Assembly: GCA_029834535.1 (NCBI GenBank)
Contig: JAQMWT010000322.1
Span: 124,001 to 188,000 of the forward strand
Direction of reading: 5' to 3'
Length of the DNA stretch: 64,000 bases
Source: Chrysophaeum taylorii
Taxonomy: Eukaryota > Sar > Pelagophyceae > Pelagomonadales > Pelagomonadaceae
The notes below the pieces were generated by a model that ran no database searches, had not been told where the DNA came from, and saw nothing but the letters and a program-made list of their open reading frames with translations. Of the stretch, positions 40,562-49,825 are shown piece after piece. The number at the start of each line of letters is the position of its first letter. The stretch's first letter is position 1. Both the position numbers and the translations under genes were made by a program.

Positions 40562-41749
40562 TCAGACAACAGGAGGGATTCTTTCTTTCTTCCGGGCTGC
40601 AGCAGCGTCGGCGACGTCGAGGACGGTCATGGAGTCGTGGGGTTCTCCCGCGCCCGAGTGGCCGCCGAAGAGAAATATGAGACCGTCGGAGTGTGAGGCG
40701 GCGGAGGCGTGGGCATGGTGGCGGCCCGGGACCATCGTCCAGTCCGACTGCCAGTCGAGTGTGAGGCGCGTCCACGTAGCGGGGTAGCGAGAGTCGAGGA
40801 TGCCGGCGAGGAGAAAGACCTGGTTAAAGATGCCGTCCGAGTCGGTGGAGACGACGCAGACAGTGGGGTCATCAGCCCCAACCTGGTGAGCTTGGAGGCC
40901 TGGTTGGGGGCTCGGCGCGGGGCCGACGGTCTGGCGAAGCTTCCAGCGGCAGGCCAGGAGATCGAGGGTCTCGACACAACCTGGCGGAGCGAGGGAACCC
41001 GCGCTGGCGTCCGCCCCGCCGAAAATTACGAGTTCGTCGGCGACGACGACGGCGGCGTGGCGGTCGCGCGCGGGCGGTACGTACGCGTCCAATCTGACGT
41101 CGAGGCGCGTCCATCGGAGGCAGTCGTCGCTGATGGCGTCGAGGAGCCAGACGTCGTTGAGGAAGGCGTCGCTACGGCCGCCAAACAGTACGGCCCGGTC
41201 TCCCCAGCGACTCAGGCTGGCATCCTTGCGCGGGGCGGGCTTACCCCCGTCCAATCGGGGCCGAAACCACTCGAAAGAGTCGAGGTCTAGGGCATAGACT
41301 GTTTCATCGTCCGCGACGCCGCCGTACACGAGGAGGGTGGACCCCAAGATCACCATCGAATGGGCGGCGCGCGCGCCGGGCGCGGCCTCTTGTGATCTGA
41401 TTTCGCGCCACTCCATTTCGGATAGCACGCGCGCGTCGCCGAGAAGGCCCTCGGCGCCGAGGCCGCCGAACAAAATCAACTCGTTTGTGTGCTCGTTGAA
41501 CGCCATCGCGGCCTCGACGCGCCCCGCGGGGGGCGACGCCGCGAGAAAGCAAGAGACGACAGCCTGCAGCGACGTGGTGTCCTCCTTTTGCGCTGGCCAT
41601 GCCGCAGTCGGTGGTGCCTTCTTTCCCGAGGCGGCGTAGATAGTGCAGAGCGTCGCGATGGCAGCCGCCCCGAGGAACCCCCACACAACGACCCAAGCCA
41701 CCTCGCCCTCCGCCGCGACCTCATCTTCGAACAACAACATCTCGTCCAT
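40562..41749 (-). CDS. Membrane-anchored kelch-repeat protein
   Basis: A 395-residue protein with one membrane segment near the N-terminus (about residues 18-40, VAWVVVWGFLGAAAIATLCT) and then kelch blades. The blades show the double-Gly signature: LILFGGLGAEG, LLVYGGVADD, AVLFGGRSDAF, LVIFGGADAS and LIFLFGGHSGAG, each followed by an aromatic or W-x-x pattern. This predicts a five- to six-bladed beta-propeller facing the lumen or outside if the first segment acts as a signal anchor. Kelch propellers bind proteins; galactose-oxidase-like catalysis is not suggested, as Tyr-Cys residues are not seen. It is divergent with the small gene at 41859 across 109 bp and in tight tandem with the sulfotransferase. 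Confidence 0.85.
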   Translation of the reverse strand: MDEMLLFEDEVAAEGEVAWVVVWGFLGAAAIATLCTIYAASGKKAPPTAAWPAQKEDTTSLQAVVSCFLAASPPAGRVEAAMAFNEHTNELILFGGLGAEGLLGDARVLSEMEWREIRSQEAAPGARAAHSMVILGSTLLVYGGVADDETVYALDLDSFEWFRPRLDGGKPAPRKDASLSRWGDRAVLFGGRSDAFLNDVWLLDAISDDCLRWTRLDVRLDAYVPPARDRHAAVVVADELVIFGGADASAGSLAPPGCVETLDLLACRWKLRQTVGPAPSPQPGLQAHQVGADDPTVCVVSTDSDGIFNQVFLLAGILDSRYPATWTRLTLDWQSDWTMVPGRHHAHASAASHSDGLIFLFGGHSGAGEPHDSMTVLDVADAAAARKKERIPPVV

Positions 41750-41858
41750 ATCAACCGCCGGCCGTTTTTAACGCCCCAACGACCGGAAAAAAAACCTAGG
41801 GCAGCTGGCATGCTTATGTGACGTGGCGCTTCACACCAGAATCGCAGCGCTGCCAACG

Positions 41859-42430
41859 ATGAAAACACTCCCAGCGAAGCTCGTCGGTTTTCGAGCTGCA
41901 ACAGGAGCTTCCAAGACGGTGGCTATGGTGCGTCTCCCAGCAGGTCTCGTCTCGAGAGCCCTCACACGTCGCGCGCGCAGGCTTGCCTCTCCTCCGCCTG
42001 CGGCGACCTCGATCTGGCCGTTGAATTCTGGTGTCGCGGCGACCTCCCGGCGTACGCGACGGCGCTCGAAAAAATCGACGGACACACCACGGCACATGTT
42101 GCGCTGCTCGACGAACCCCCCGTGGCCGGCCTCTTGATTCGTCTCTTCGGCGACGGCTTCACTATCTCTCGCGACGGAGACACGCTCGGCGGCCTCCGCG
42201 ACTACGAGCGACACGGCGCATTCCTCGTGGCCGTCCGCGACGGTCTGCTACCCCACGCTGTCACAGTCCACGATTTTGCCCCGTGCGCCTACGCGCACTA
42301 CCTAGCCGAGCGGAGGACACCGCAACCCAAGCGACGTCTCGCGGATCCCCCAGACTGCCTCGACAGCCAAGAAGAAGAAGAAGAAGAGAAATTAACGCCG
42401 GCGAAAAAGCGCCATCGACATTTTTTATGA
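41859..42430 (+). CDS. Small unknown protein with one intron, 172 aa
   Basis: Exons 41859-41927 and 41981-42430 join across a 53-base intron (donor ATG/GTGCGT, acceptor GCGCGCAG), matching the intron style of neighbouring genes. The spliced product begins MKTLPAKLVGFRAATGASK, then ACGDLDLAVEFWCRGDLP, LLIRLFGDGFTISRDGD and AVTVHDFAPCAYAHYLAE, and ends with a Glu run and a basic tail (KKRHRHFL). It looks globular in residues 25-130. No family is recognised; two Cys near the exon junction could be functional. Without splicing, only the C-terminal 102 residues would be coded from an internal ATG at 42122. Confidence 0.65.
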
Positions 42431-43711
42431 TGCGTTGCTGCGTCGTCGTCATCGGCGACCCTGCATGTAATTTATCGCGATGCAAAACCCGAAGAGGCAG
42501 CGCCCTTGCTATTTCTTTTTGCCTACTACTAGTATATGATCTAGGAGAATCTCTATTAAATTGATGCGTGCACACAATCTGGCAATGACCTTGTGCGGTT
42601 GGTGAATCCACCTCTGCAGTGATTTTGGGTCGTAATGTGCGACTCTGCGCCGAGTCATTCACGCTTTTTATTCAGCTAGCTGGAGATTTGAAAATCATCT
42701 CTTAATCGCAAAAAAACACGAAAATGATTACCACACTAAAGGGGGCGCCCTCGGACCTACGTCAAGCAGGCGCTTCGTATTATCGAGCCTCACCGTGCAC
42801 CTCAACGCGAGCCCGAGCAACTTAGGGAGACGCGGACAGTTGCAGCAGCAGCAGCAGCAGAGGTGGGCGGAATAGTAAGAGACCACAAAATGACACCCGT
42901 CAGCATGCTTAAGAGGTGCCCGCACGTTGGCGCGTGGCCCGGCCACTCCTGAGCGCGTTCTTCTCGTATGCGACCTCTATTGCATGCCAAGAACTTTTTC
43001 TTCATTATTTACTGCTTTTGCCGGCATACTCTTCTCTTGCCTCCGGCTGCGGCTAGTGTGTTGGTGCGGTGCGCTGTCGTCGCGGTACCCCAGTGCACTG
43101 TTTTTCAATGCTGTTTTTCTCTTACGTGACGAATCATGTATATATCGCCGCCGCCGTTGGGGGTGCCACCAAGACGCACAGCGCGCTTATCCCCGGGGAG
43201 TGGCATTGCAGACGTCGACCGGTTCGTGACCGAGGCGCTTGAGACCCACTAGACGTAATCATGCTGGGATGAAAAAATAAACTCGGCGTGTCGATACCAC
43301 CAGGCGACGGGATCATCCGAAACTCGCCTCCTCCTTCTTCTTTTAGAATGCGAATGTCACTTTTCGTTGTCATCAGTCGTGTGGACGAGTTCGAGGATTG
43401 CAGTCCTTGATGTGCGTCGAGGGACCACACGGGAAAAATTAAATATTCAATTTAGGTGTTGAAGGCCGATAGCTGGATGTTCTTTCTCGTCGTATTTTCA
43501 CGCGTGGCCAACGCACCCAACAGAACGACGTCGCGACGGGATCAGAGAAGCGGCACGGTCTCTGTGCGTTCGCTGCTTCTTTCTTCAGCAAGGAAACACC
43601 TCAAAAGACCCGTAGCTCGGTCCCCGCGCACCTCCGCGCGTATTGTCGATGCCGAGAACTACCTATACGCCTCTTCGCCCCAAGAACAGATGAAGGTCGT
43701 TAGACGACTGA
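42431..43711. other. 1.3 kb without a recognised gene
   Basis: This is AT-richer spacer with a CAG run (42842-42863) and several short frames on both strands that match nothing. No repeats shared with other parts of the window were found by eye. Confidence 0.6.
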
Positions 43712-44161
43712 CTAATCAGCCTTGAAAATTTTTCGTCGGCGGTACTCTGGGAGTGCCCCGAAGGCGAACATGGAGAAGTTGATGACGTGGAAGGTCGTGC
43801 ACACGACGCAAAAGTCCTGAAGCACAACTTTGAGGACGTAAAGCAAGTAGATCGAGAAGCCGCACGATGCCAGCGAGAGGGTCAAGAGAAGGGTGGGAGC
43901 CCGCCAGAGCGGGTACGCGATGTAGACGGCATAGTTCATTGCGCCGAGGGTCGCGAGCGACAGATCCCATTGGCCGTTCTTCGAGACGAGGCCCCAATGT
44001 GACAAGAGGTGGGCGTAGTCCGACTTGAAGACGGTCGCGCAGCTGCCCCAACGCGTCACGCAGGCCGGCTCGTAGAACTCGTCGGCCTTCATCGAGGTCT
44101 CGACGTAGAGCGCATAGAGCGCGACGAGGAGGCCGCCGAGACCTAGCGCCTGGACGAGCAT
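43712..44161 (-). CDS. VKOR: Vitamin K epoxide reductase (VKOR)
   Basis: A 149-residue, four-helix membrane enzyme of VKORC1/VKORC1L1 type. The redox centre CVVC is at residues 118-121 (QDFCVVCTTFHVINF) and the loop cysteines are Cys-34 and Cys-41 (ACVTRWGSC). SLYALYV-like and GFSIYLLYVLKVVLQDFCVV segments match animal VKOR helices. The enzyme reduces quinone/vitamin K and can pass oxidising equivalents to thioredoxin-like proteins for disulfide formation in the ER. The compact length, without a fused thioredoxin domain, argues for the ER form rather than the plastid LTO1 type. It is head-to-head with the plastid SAP gene, with only 32 bp between start codons. Confidence 0.96.
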   Translation of the reverse strand: MLVQALGLGGLLVALYALYVETSMKADEFYEPACVTRWGSCATVFKSDYAHLLSHWGLVSKNGQWDLSLATLGAMNYAVYIAYPLWRAPTLLLTLSLASCGFSIYLLYVLKVVLQDFCVVCTTFHVINFSMFAFGALPEYRRRKIFKAD

Positions 44162-44193
44162 GTTGACACTAACGCTAACCCTTGATTTATGAG

Positions 44194-45174
44194 ATGCGCT
44201 GGCGCTTGTTCTTCGTCGCTGTCGCTCTGAGCAGCTCCGCGGGATTCCAAGTCGCCGAGGTCGCTAGGCCGCGGGTCTCGGTGTTCGGCGTTACCTTCGA
44301 GGCTGAGCTCTTGTCCAAGCGGAAAAAGGACCTCGCGGAGTTGTGCCGCGATGCCGGTCTCAAGGTGTCTGGAACCAAGCCTCAGCTCGTGGAGCGCCTG
44401 GTCGCCCACCAGGCGATGCAGAAGACGCAGCAGCGACGCGAGCTCGAGGAGCTCCAACAATATCAGCAGGTGTCTGCACCGCAGTCTCGCGAAGAGGCGG
44501 AGGCGGCCGTAGAAGCGGTCGTCGCGGCGGTCGTCGCGGCCCAAGACAAAGTAAACCCAGATATTCTCACATCGCAGCGCGAGGTGCTTCTCGAGGAAAA
44601 CGGGGCTCTCTTCGAGCGCGTGGCGAACCGAAACGTGAGCCCCGACGCGCGCGGTGCCATCGCCCTCGTCAGAGGTTTCGTATCTGGCGAGCTCAAAATT
44701 CAAAGCCGAGACGCCGTGAGGTTCGTGCTGCGAACGGCGATCGAGGCCCCCCAGGACATCGACCGATGCTTCAAGACCCTGGCCGACAAGGGCAAGCTGG
44801 ACGCGCCGCTTCTCGCGTACGTCGACGACCTTCTAAACCAGCAACAGTACTCGTCGGAGCGCGACTCGGGGTCCCTTCTCACCAAGGTTCTCACCATCAT
44901 CAAGGATCGTATCGAGGCCGAGCGACACGTCTCCAAGTCGGAGGAGCTCCGTACCCTCGCGGAGGCCATCCGCATCCAAGACCCAAAGGCGCGCAAGCAG
45001 TTCGTACAAACTGCCCTCGGACGCTCTCTCGATTTCGCCCAGAGATTCGAGACCTACGTCTCCGACGCTGCAACTTTCGTCGCTTCTCACAAGGTCTCCA
45101 CCCACCTCGACTCTGACGCCATCAAGGACGTCCACGCACTCGTCCTCGACTTTCGCCAGTCTATGCCTGTCTGA
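44194..45174 (+). CDS. Plastid-targeted SAP-domain protein
   Basis: The ATG at 44194 gives 326 residues. Residues 1-17 form a signal peptide (MRWRLFFVAVALSSSAG) followed directly by Phe-18 and Arg-containing sequence, the heterokont plastid presequence pattern. Residues about 40-72 form a SAP helix-turn-helix (LLSKRKKDLAELCRDAGLKV, then GTKPQLVERLVAH), a fold that binds DNA or RNA. A Gln/Glu-rich coiled coil and a helical C-terminal domain (about 110-320) follow. SAP proteins are known in plastid nucleoids and RNA metabolism; a nucleoid role here is inference. The rest of the protein is not recognised. The in-frame upstream codon at 44182 is TTG and was not used. Confidence 0.75.
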   Translation: MRWRLFFVAVALSSSAGFQVAEVARPRVSVFGVTFEAELLSKRKKDLAELCRDAGLKVSGTKPQLVERLVAHQAMQKTQQRRELEELQQYQQVSAPQSREEAEAAVEAVVAAVVAAQDKVNPDILTSQREVLLEENGALFERVANRNVSPDARGAIALVRGFVSGELKIQSRDAVRFVLRTAIEAPQDIDRCFKTLADKGKLDAPLLAYVDDLLNQQQYSSERDSGSLLTKVLTIIKDRIEAERHVSKSEELRTLAEAIRIQDPKARKQFVQTALGRSLDFAQRFETYVSDAATFVASHKVSTHLDSDAIKDVHALVLDFRQSMPV

Positions 45175-46505
45175 GTAGGTAGAGAGTGGTCGGTGGGTGG
45201 ACGTCGTTTTTTAATTGTTTTTCCCACGTCCAAGTCGGAGGCCGTGGGGGATGAAAGTCGATCGACCTCGACCTCGAGAGCTCTCGAGAGCTCTAGCCCT
45301 TTGTCGTCGTCGTCTAGGGATTCACTCCCGCCGCTAAGGTAGCTCTAGATACCTAGCCTAGGGTCGGATAAGAAAGTTCGTACGAGCCGTTAACTATGTT
45401 TCAGTTTGTACTAAGACATACTCAACGGATCGCTGAGCTATGTTCATTTGTACTCAAGCAGTATGTGCCGCCACGCCGCGAGATCGTCGCGATGGAACTA
45501 GTCCCCATAGTGAAGTCGGCATCCTTTCGTCCCCTCACGCAAAAAAAGGAAAAAGCCCACGCGTTGTAGGACCCGTCGTTGCGGCGCGGGCTAGTCTCGT
45601 TTTCTTATCCGACCCTAGGTCCTAGGGACCCATCCTTCTTTCTGTTACATGCGGTAGTCGCACCTCACGTATCACGTGCAGCCACAAAAACAGCCACCCA
45701 GCCCCCTATGGTCGGCGAGGCGGCTACACCCTTCCGGTTCTGACGACTTGCGTCTTGAATGGAACGAGACCTCGGCTCAGAGCCGGCGGTGGTGTTGTTG
45801 TCAGAGTTGTTTAGTTTTCGAACGCGCGAAGGCCTGTCCCGGGGAAGTTGCAACAACTTTAATAATAACATTATCCTCGTAATAGCCCTTCCTTTAAGTT
45901 AGCCACGGGATACCTCCGCCTTCCAGGCATCCCTCACGCCCCCGAAAAAACTGAACGCCCTGCGTGCTCCCGTCCACCCCATCATAGTTAAAATGCCGAT
46001 CGGATCGGATCGGATCGGATCGAATCGCACCAGGGCGATCGTTCGTTGAAGAAAATTTCGGTATTTCGTCGAGGCAACCACACACATCATCATCGGCCAT
46101 CATCATCATGATCATCCGAGAGGCGACGGCCAACGTCGTCTCTCGAGGTCGCGATCATGGACAAAAAACACGAAATTTCCGTCCGGGGCGGGGTGTCAGT
46201 CAATCTACATTTATTCCGGAGGAGGGGACCAAGGGGCATAAAAAAAATCGACTTTCCCAAGGACGCGGGCGTCAGATAGGAATCGTTGGGGTTGTTCGGG
46301 GGCGTCGAGTCTGTGGGGGCCCAGAAGCAGAAGAAGAAGAAGAAGGACCGAAGAATATCCATTAGTTCCGAAAAATCTCCAGTGTGGCCTGCCCTAAAAA
46401 GCGAGGCCAATATTTGCCCCCCATGATATATTTTACGTGCGAGAAGTTTTCTCAGCAAAATTTCGAGGGTCGGGCTATGGAGGGTGTCTGAGCTGAAAAA
46501 TTGAG
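45175..46505. other. Spacer containing MITE copy 2
   Basis: Besides the MITE at 45361-45615 there is a palindromic GAGAGCTCTCGAGAGCTCT (near 45278-45296) and a five-base CGGAT run repeated four times (46001-46022). No gene is recognised. Confidence 0.65.
45361..45615 (-). mobile_element. 255-bp MITE, copy 2
   Basis: The reverse complement is identical base for base to 11210-11464. Terminal inverted repeats of 15 bp are perfect, and both flanks are TA (inside CCTAG...TAGG), the expected Tc1/mariner duplication. Identity over the full length implies very recent transposition or gene conversion. Confidence 0.92.
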
Positions 46506-48311
46506 ATGCTGATGGAGGCGTCGCACACGGTCACAGAGCCGCCGATGAGGCGTGTCGACAGCGCCGAGCTGTTGGATATGCTGATTCGGCAGATGGAGCT
46601 CGAGGAGACGTCGGAGATGAGTTCGAGCGGTGCGGTGCAGCAGCACCAAGACGGCGACGCTGAGCGGAAGCGGAATCACGCGGAGATGATGGTGATGCCC
46701 GAGAGACGACTGTGCGTGGGTGACTTCGAGGCGCTGTCTCTGATTGGGCGCGGGGCGTTTGGGGAAGTGCGGCTCGTGAGACGTCGGGACACTCGCGAGC
46801 TGTTCGCGCTCAAGTCGATGCTCAAGAACGCGATGGTTGCGAAGAATCAGGTCGCTCACGTTCGCGCCGAGCGGGACATGCTGTCGATTGCGGCCGACGC
46901 CTCGATCGTGATGTTGTACGATTCGTTCCAGGACGCGTCACATCTCTACATGGTCATGGAATTCTTGCCGGGGGGCGACCTCATGTCGCTCTTGGTCAAA
47001 GTCGACACGCTCGACGAGCAGTCTACAAAGTTCTACGTTGCGGAGATCGCGGCGGCCGTGGGGGCAGTGCACGCGCACGGCTACGCGCACCGCGATCTCA
47101 AGCCGGACAACATCCTCATCGACTGGGACGGCCACGTCAAGCTCACCGACCTCGGGCTTTGCAAGCGGGTGGACGACGACGACGACGAGGACGAGGAGGA
47201 AAATGCCGCGTTGGTGGACGACGAGGAAACCGAGGACGAGGATTCGTGGAAGGCGGCGAGGACCCGGCGGCCGCCGCCGCCCGAACCCCAGACGAGCGAC
47301 GTCCAGAGCGCGCCGTCGTGGGGCGGTTTCTCGGAACGCGCGACGACGAGCTCGGGCTTCTCCGAGAGGTGCAGCGACGAGTGCTGTCAGAGGGGGGCGT
47401 CGATGCGATGCGGGGGAGGTACCCTCGCCGGCCTCGAGGAAGGCGACAGCAGCTCGATGTCCTCCCCGAGACCCCCTCCCCCGAAGCGCCAGCCGAGCGC
47501 CAAGCGAGAGCTCGCCTACTCGACCGTCGGCACCCCGGACTACATCGCCCCCGAGGTCCTCGCGATATCCCGCGGCGGCTACGGCAAGGCTTGCGACTGG
47601 TGGTCCCTCGGGGTCATCATGTACGAGTGCCTTGTCGGCTACACCCCCTTTTACGCCGACGACGCCCCCTCGACCTGCCGCAAGATTCTGGAATGGCGCA
47701 AGCACCTGGCCCTCCCCGACGACGCCCGCCTCTCGAGGCCCTGCGTCTCCTTCTTGGTCTCGCTCATCGCCGACCGCCGCGACCGCATCGACTCCCTCGA
47801 CCAGGTCGCCAAACACGCCTGGTTCCAGGACCTCGACGTCAACAACGTCCGCAACCTGCCCGCGCCCCGCGTCCCCGACGGCGGCGACGCGTTGCCCCAG
47901 CTCCTCGAGGAGCTCAAAACCGTCGAACTCGATGACAACAGGTTTCACCCTCTCATCTCCGAGGTAACCTTGAACTTCGAGCAACCGCGCCACGGCATGG
48001 ACGCCGCCTTGGCCGCGTCGCCCCACCACCACCAAAAGCACGGTCCCGAAGACGACGCCCCCGACGCGCCCCCTTCCAACCCCCGAGCCGCCGCGGCGCC
48101 GCCGCCGACAAACTACTACAACACCGCGCGCCCACCCCAAAAGCAGCGTCAGCCCTGCAAGCAGGCCCCCCCGGACGCCTTCGTCGACTATACATACCGC
48201 CGACGACGACCCCAGTCCGTCCCCAACACCGCGCGCCGTACCGAGCTCCTCTCCTCGTTCGAAAGCTTCACCAAGCGCCCCGCCCTCAACCAGAAGACGG
48301 CACCGACGTGA
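46506..48311 (+). CDS. NDR/LATS-type AGC serine/threonine kinase
   Basis: A 601-residue kinase. [13 protein letters not shown] (near 78) is the Gly loop, FALKSMLK holds the ATP-contact Lys, and [12 protein letters not shown] (near 195) is the catalytic loop. The metal-binding motif is DLG (LTDLGLCKR, near 215) in place of DFG. The activation segment then has an insertion of about 110 residues rich in Asp/Glu, Pro and Ser before [13 protein letters not shown] (near 338). The C-terminal hydrophobic motif is FVDYTYRR (near 557), typical of NDR kinases (F-x-N/D-Y-T-Y). Such insertions are common in NDR kinases, which control cell shape and division with MOB partners. An MOB-binding helix before the kinase domain is less clear (residues 20-60). 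Confidence 0.93.
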   Translation: MLMEASHTVTEPPMRRVDSAELLDMLIRQMELEETSEMSSSGAVQQHQDGDAERKRNHAEMMVMPERRLCVGDFEALSLIGRGAFGEVRLVRRRDTRELFALKSMLKNAMVAKNQVAHVRAERDMLSIAADASIVMLYDSFQDASHLYMVMEFLPGGDLMSLLVKVDTLDEQSTKFYVAEIAAAVGAVHAHGYAHRDLKPDNILIDWDGHVKLTDLGLCKRVDDDDDEDEEENAALVDDEETEDEDSWKAARTRRPPPPEPQTSDVQSAPSWGGFSERATTSSGFSERCSDECCQRGASMRCGGGTLAGLEEGDSSSMSSPRPPPPKRQPSAKRELAYSTVGTPDYIAPEVLAISRGGYGKACDWWSLGVIMYECLVGYTPFYADDAPSTCRKILEWRKHLALPDDARLSRPCVSFLVSLIADRRDRIDSLDQVAKHAWFQDLDVNNVRNLPAPRVPDGGDALPQLLEELKTVELDDNRFHPLISEVTLNFEQPRHGMDAALAASPHHHQKHGPEDDAPDAPPSNPRAAAAPPPTNYYNTARPPQKQRQPCKQAPPDAFVDYTYRRRRPQSVPNTARRTELLSSFESFTKRPALNQKTAPT

Positions 48312-48713
48312 GTTCTTGTTGTGCCTCTTGCCTCTCGCTCTCGCTCTCGCTCTCGGGGGGTCTTGTTACGACGCCCTCGCAGGCGAAGATCTCCGGGGAG
48401 CTCCTCCGGCGGCTACGTCGTCGCCGACGCTTCGCTCTGACTGATGACGCCCCTCGCTCGTGCGAACTGCACCAGGGGAACGCAATACAACACCACCACC
48501 AGCAACAACGACAACCACGCACTCGACCTGCTGCGCATACTTCGCCCCACTCATCATCATCATCATCATCAATATGACGACGCGCACGTCGATGACGAGC
48601 CGACGTCGATCCCGACCGACGTTTCTCTCCCGAGTGATGGCAGGGACCTCGCCCACTAGCTCTTTTGACCTCTCTCTTTCCTTCATCTTCTTCTTCTTCC
48701 TCCGCCGAGTTGA

Positions 48714-48760
<47 letters not shown>

Positions 48761-48828
48761 CTAGAGGACATTGACGAAAATCAAATTAAAGTGGGCGACG
48801 AGCCGATGTGAGTGACCGCCAAACACCT
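48312..48828. other. Convergent spacer with ACG and CTCTCG runs
   Basis: This lies between the convergent kinase and pentapeptide genes. It holds a CTCTCG run (48333-48356), a CAT run (48553-48572) and an ACG run (48717-48758). Frames here are composition-driven. No gene is seen. Confidence 0.6.
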
Positions 48829-49386
48829 TTAGTCAGGACAGAAGAGGGAATCGCGCGTCGAAACGCCCGTCGTCGGGTTGACGCCCTTGGCGTCGGATCT
48901 CTCGCAGAGCCTGCGATTGATGTCCTGGCGGATGACGGCGTCGGTAAAGTCGACTTGGGAGATGTCTCCAACGGTCTCGAGGGTCTGGCTGAAGGCGCTC
49001 CCCTCGCATACCGAGCCGGTCAGTTTGGTGCCGTCCAAGTTCGCGCCCTCGAAGCTCGCCGCCGTGAGGTCGCTTCCCGAGAAGTCCGCGCCCGCGACGT
49101 CGGCCTTGAAGAACCGCGCGCCACGGAGCTTGGAGTTCTTGAAGTTCGTGCCCGCGGCGTCGACGCCGCTGAAATCCTTGTTCGCGTACTGGCCATTAGA
49201 AAAGTCCTCGCCCGCGATCGTTGCACCCGCGTAGTCCTTGCCGCCGCCGGAGACGGCCATGGCGCGCGAGGTCACAGCCATCGACGACCACGCCGCCAAG
49301 CCGCGCAGCGCCTCGACGCGCGAGCACACGGGCCGCAGCCCCGTCGCCTCCTCCTTCAACGCCGAGAGACACAGCAGCGCCAACAT
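48829..49386 (-). CDS. Pentapeptide-repeat protein, likely thylakoid lumen
   Basis: From the ATG at 49386 the frame gives 185 residues. The middle holds A(D/N)(L/F)xx-type repeats (FSNGQ, FSGVD, FKNSK, RGARF, AGADFSGSDL, EGANLDGTKL). The C-terminal part is Cys-containing (SVCEGSAF, RRLCERSD, DSLFCPD). This matches the lumenal TL15/TL17 class of thylakoid pentapeptide proteins. The N-terminus is a hydrophobic segment, then an Arg/Ala-rich stretch and AMA before the mature-looking part, consistent with multi-step targeting to the lumen. A GTGAGA donor-like site just upstream (near 49419) means an upstream exon may exist, so the first 15 residues are uncertain. The beta-helix has a structural or assembly role in the lumen by homology. 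Confidence 0.8.
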   Translation of the reverse strand: MLALLCLSALKEEATGLRPVCSRVEALRGLAAWSSMAVTSRAMAVSGGGKDYAGATIAGEDFSNGQYANKDFSGVDAAGTNFKNSKLRGARFFKADVAGADFSGSDLTAASFEGANLDGTKLTGSVCEGSAFSQTLETVGDISQVDFTDAVIRQDINRRLCERSDAKGVNPTTGVSTRDSLFCPD

Positions 49387-49825
49387 CAAGGCAAGGAAGG
49401 ATTCGAAAAAATTCTCACCTTGGGGTTTCTGTTCAGGAAGAAAAAAAAAAAAAAGAGGGTGTTTGTTGGTGGTGCCGCGGGCGCGCAAGGGGATATTGAC
49501 AAATGCAACCGCGCACTCTGTGCGTATAAGAAGACCGGGGGCGTGCCCCTTGATGTCGAGATCAGGGCCATCGAAGATGATTGGGTTGGTTTCTTTTAGC
49601 AAGGGTCCATCGTTATCGAGACCATCGGATGAAAGAAGGCCTGCCAACCCGCCCTGGCCGTGTCGTCCGTCGTAGCCGTCACGGGGCGCTGTTCGCAACG
49701 ACGCGCAGTTGTAGTGAGCGAAATGAAAGAAAAGAAAAGAAAAGAAAAGAAAAGAAAAGAAAAGAAAAGAAAAGAAAAGAAAAGAAAAGCGGCGCAAGGG
49801 CCCCAGAAAAAAAGAAAATCAATCA
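49387..49825. other. Spacer upstream of the pentapeptide gene
   Basis: The minus-strand frame stays open through most of it, but the translation is low complexity and covers a homopolymer T run (49441-49454 on the complementary strand) and the AAAAG microsatellite. It probably carries 5' leader sequence of the pentapeptide gene and the 3' end of the hydroxylase gene region. Confidence 0.5.
49726..49789 (+). repeat. (AAAAG)n pentanucleotide microsatellite
   Basis: About twelve near-perfect AAAAG units. It is 36 bp from the stop of the hydroxylase fusion gene. Confidence 0.95.

Noticed and set aside
40542-40775. 78-residue N-terminal extension of the sulfotransferase
   Set aside because: It overlaps the end of the kelch gene, is Arg/Pro low complexity, and the internal ATG at 40541 starts a proper signal peptide.
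45440-45625. 61-codon frame conserved at two sites (also 11210-11385 on the minus strand)
   Set aside because: Identity results from the identical MITE DNA; it is not a transposase and has no recognisable domain.
46938-48140. 400-codon minus-strand frame opposite the NDR kinase
   Set aside because: Antisense shadow in GC-rich sequence; the kinase on the other strand has all catalytic motifs.
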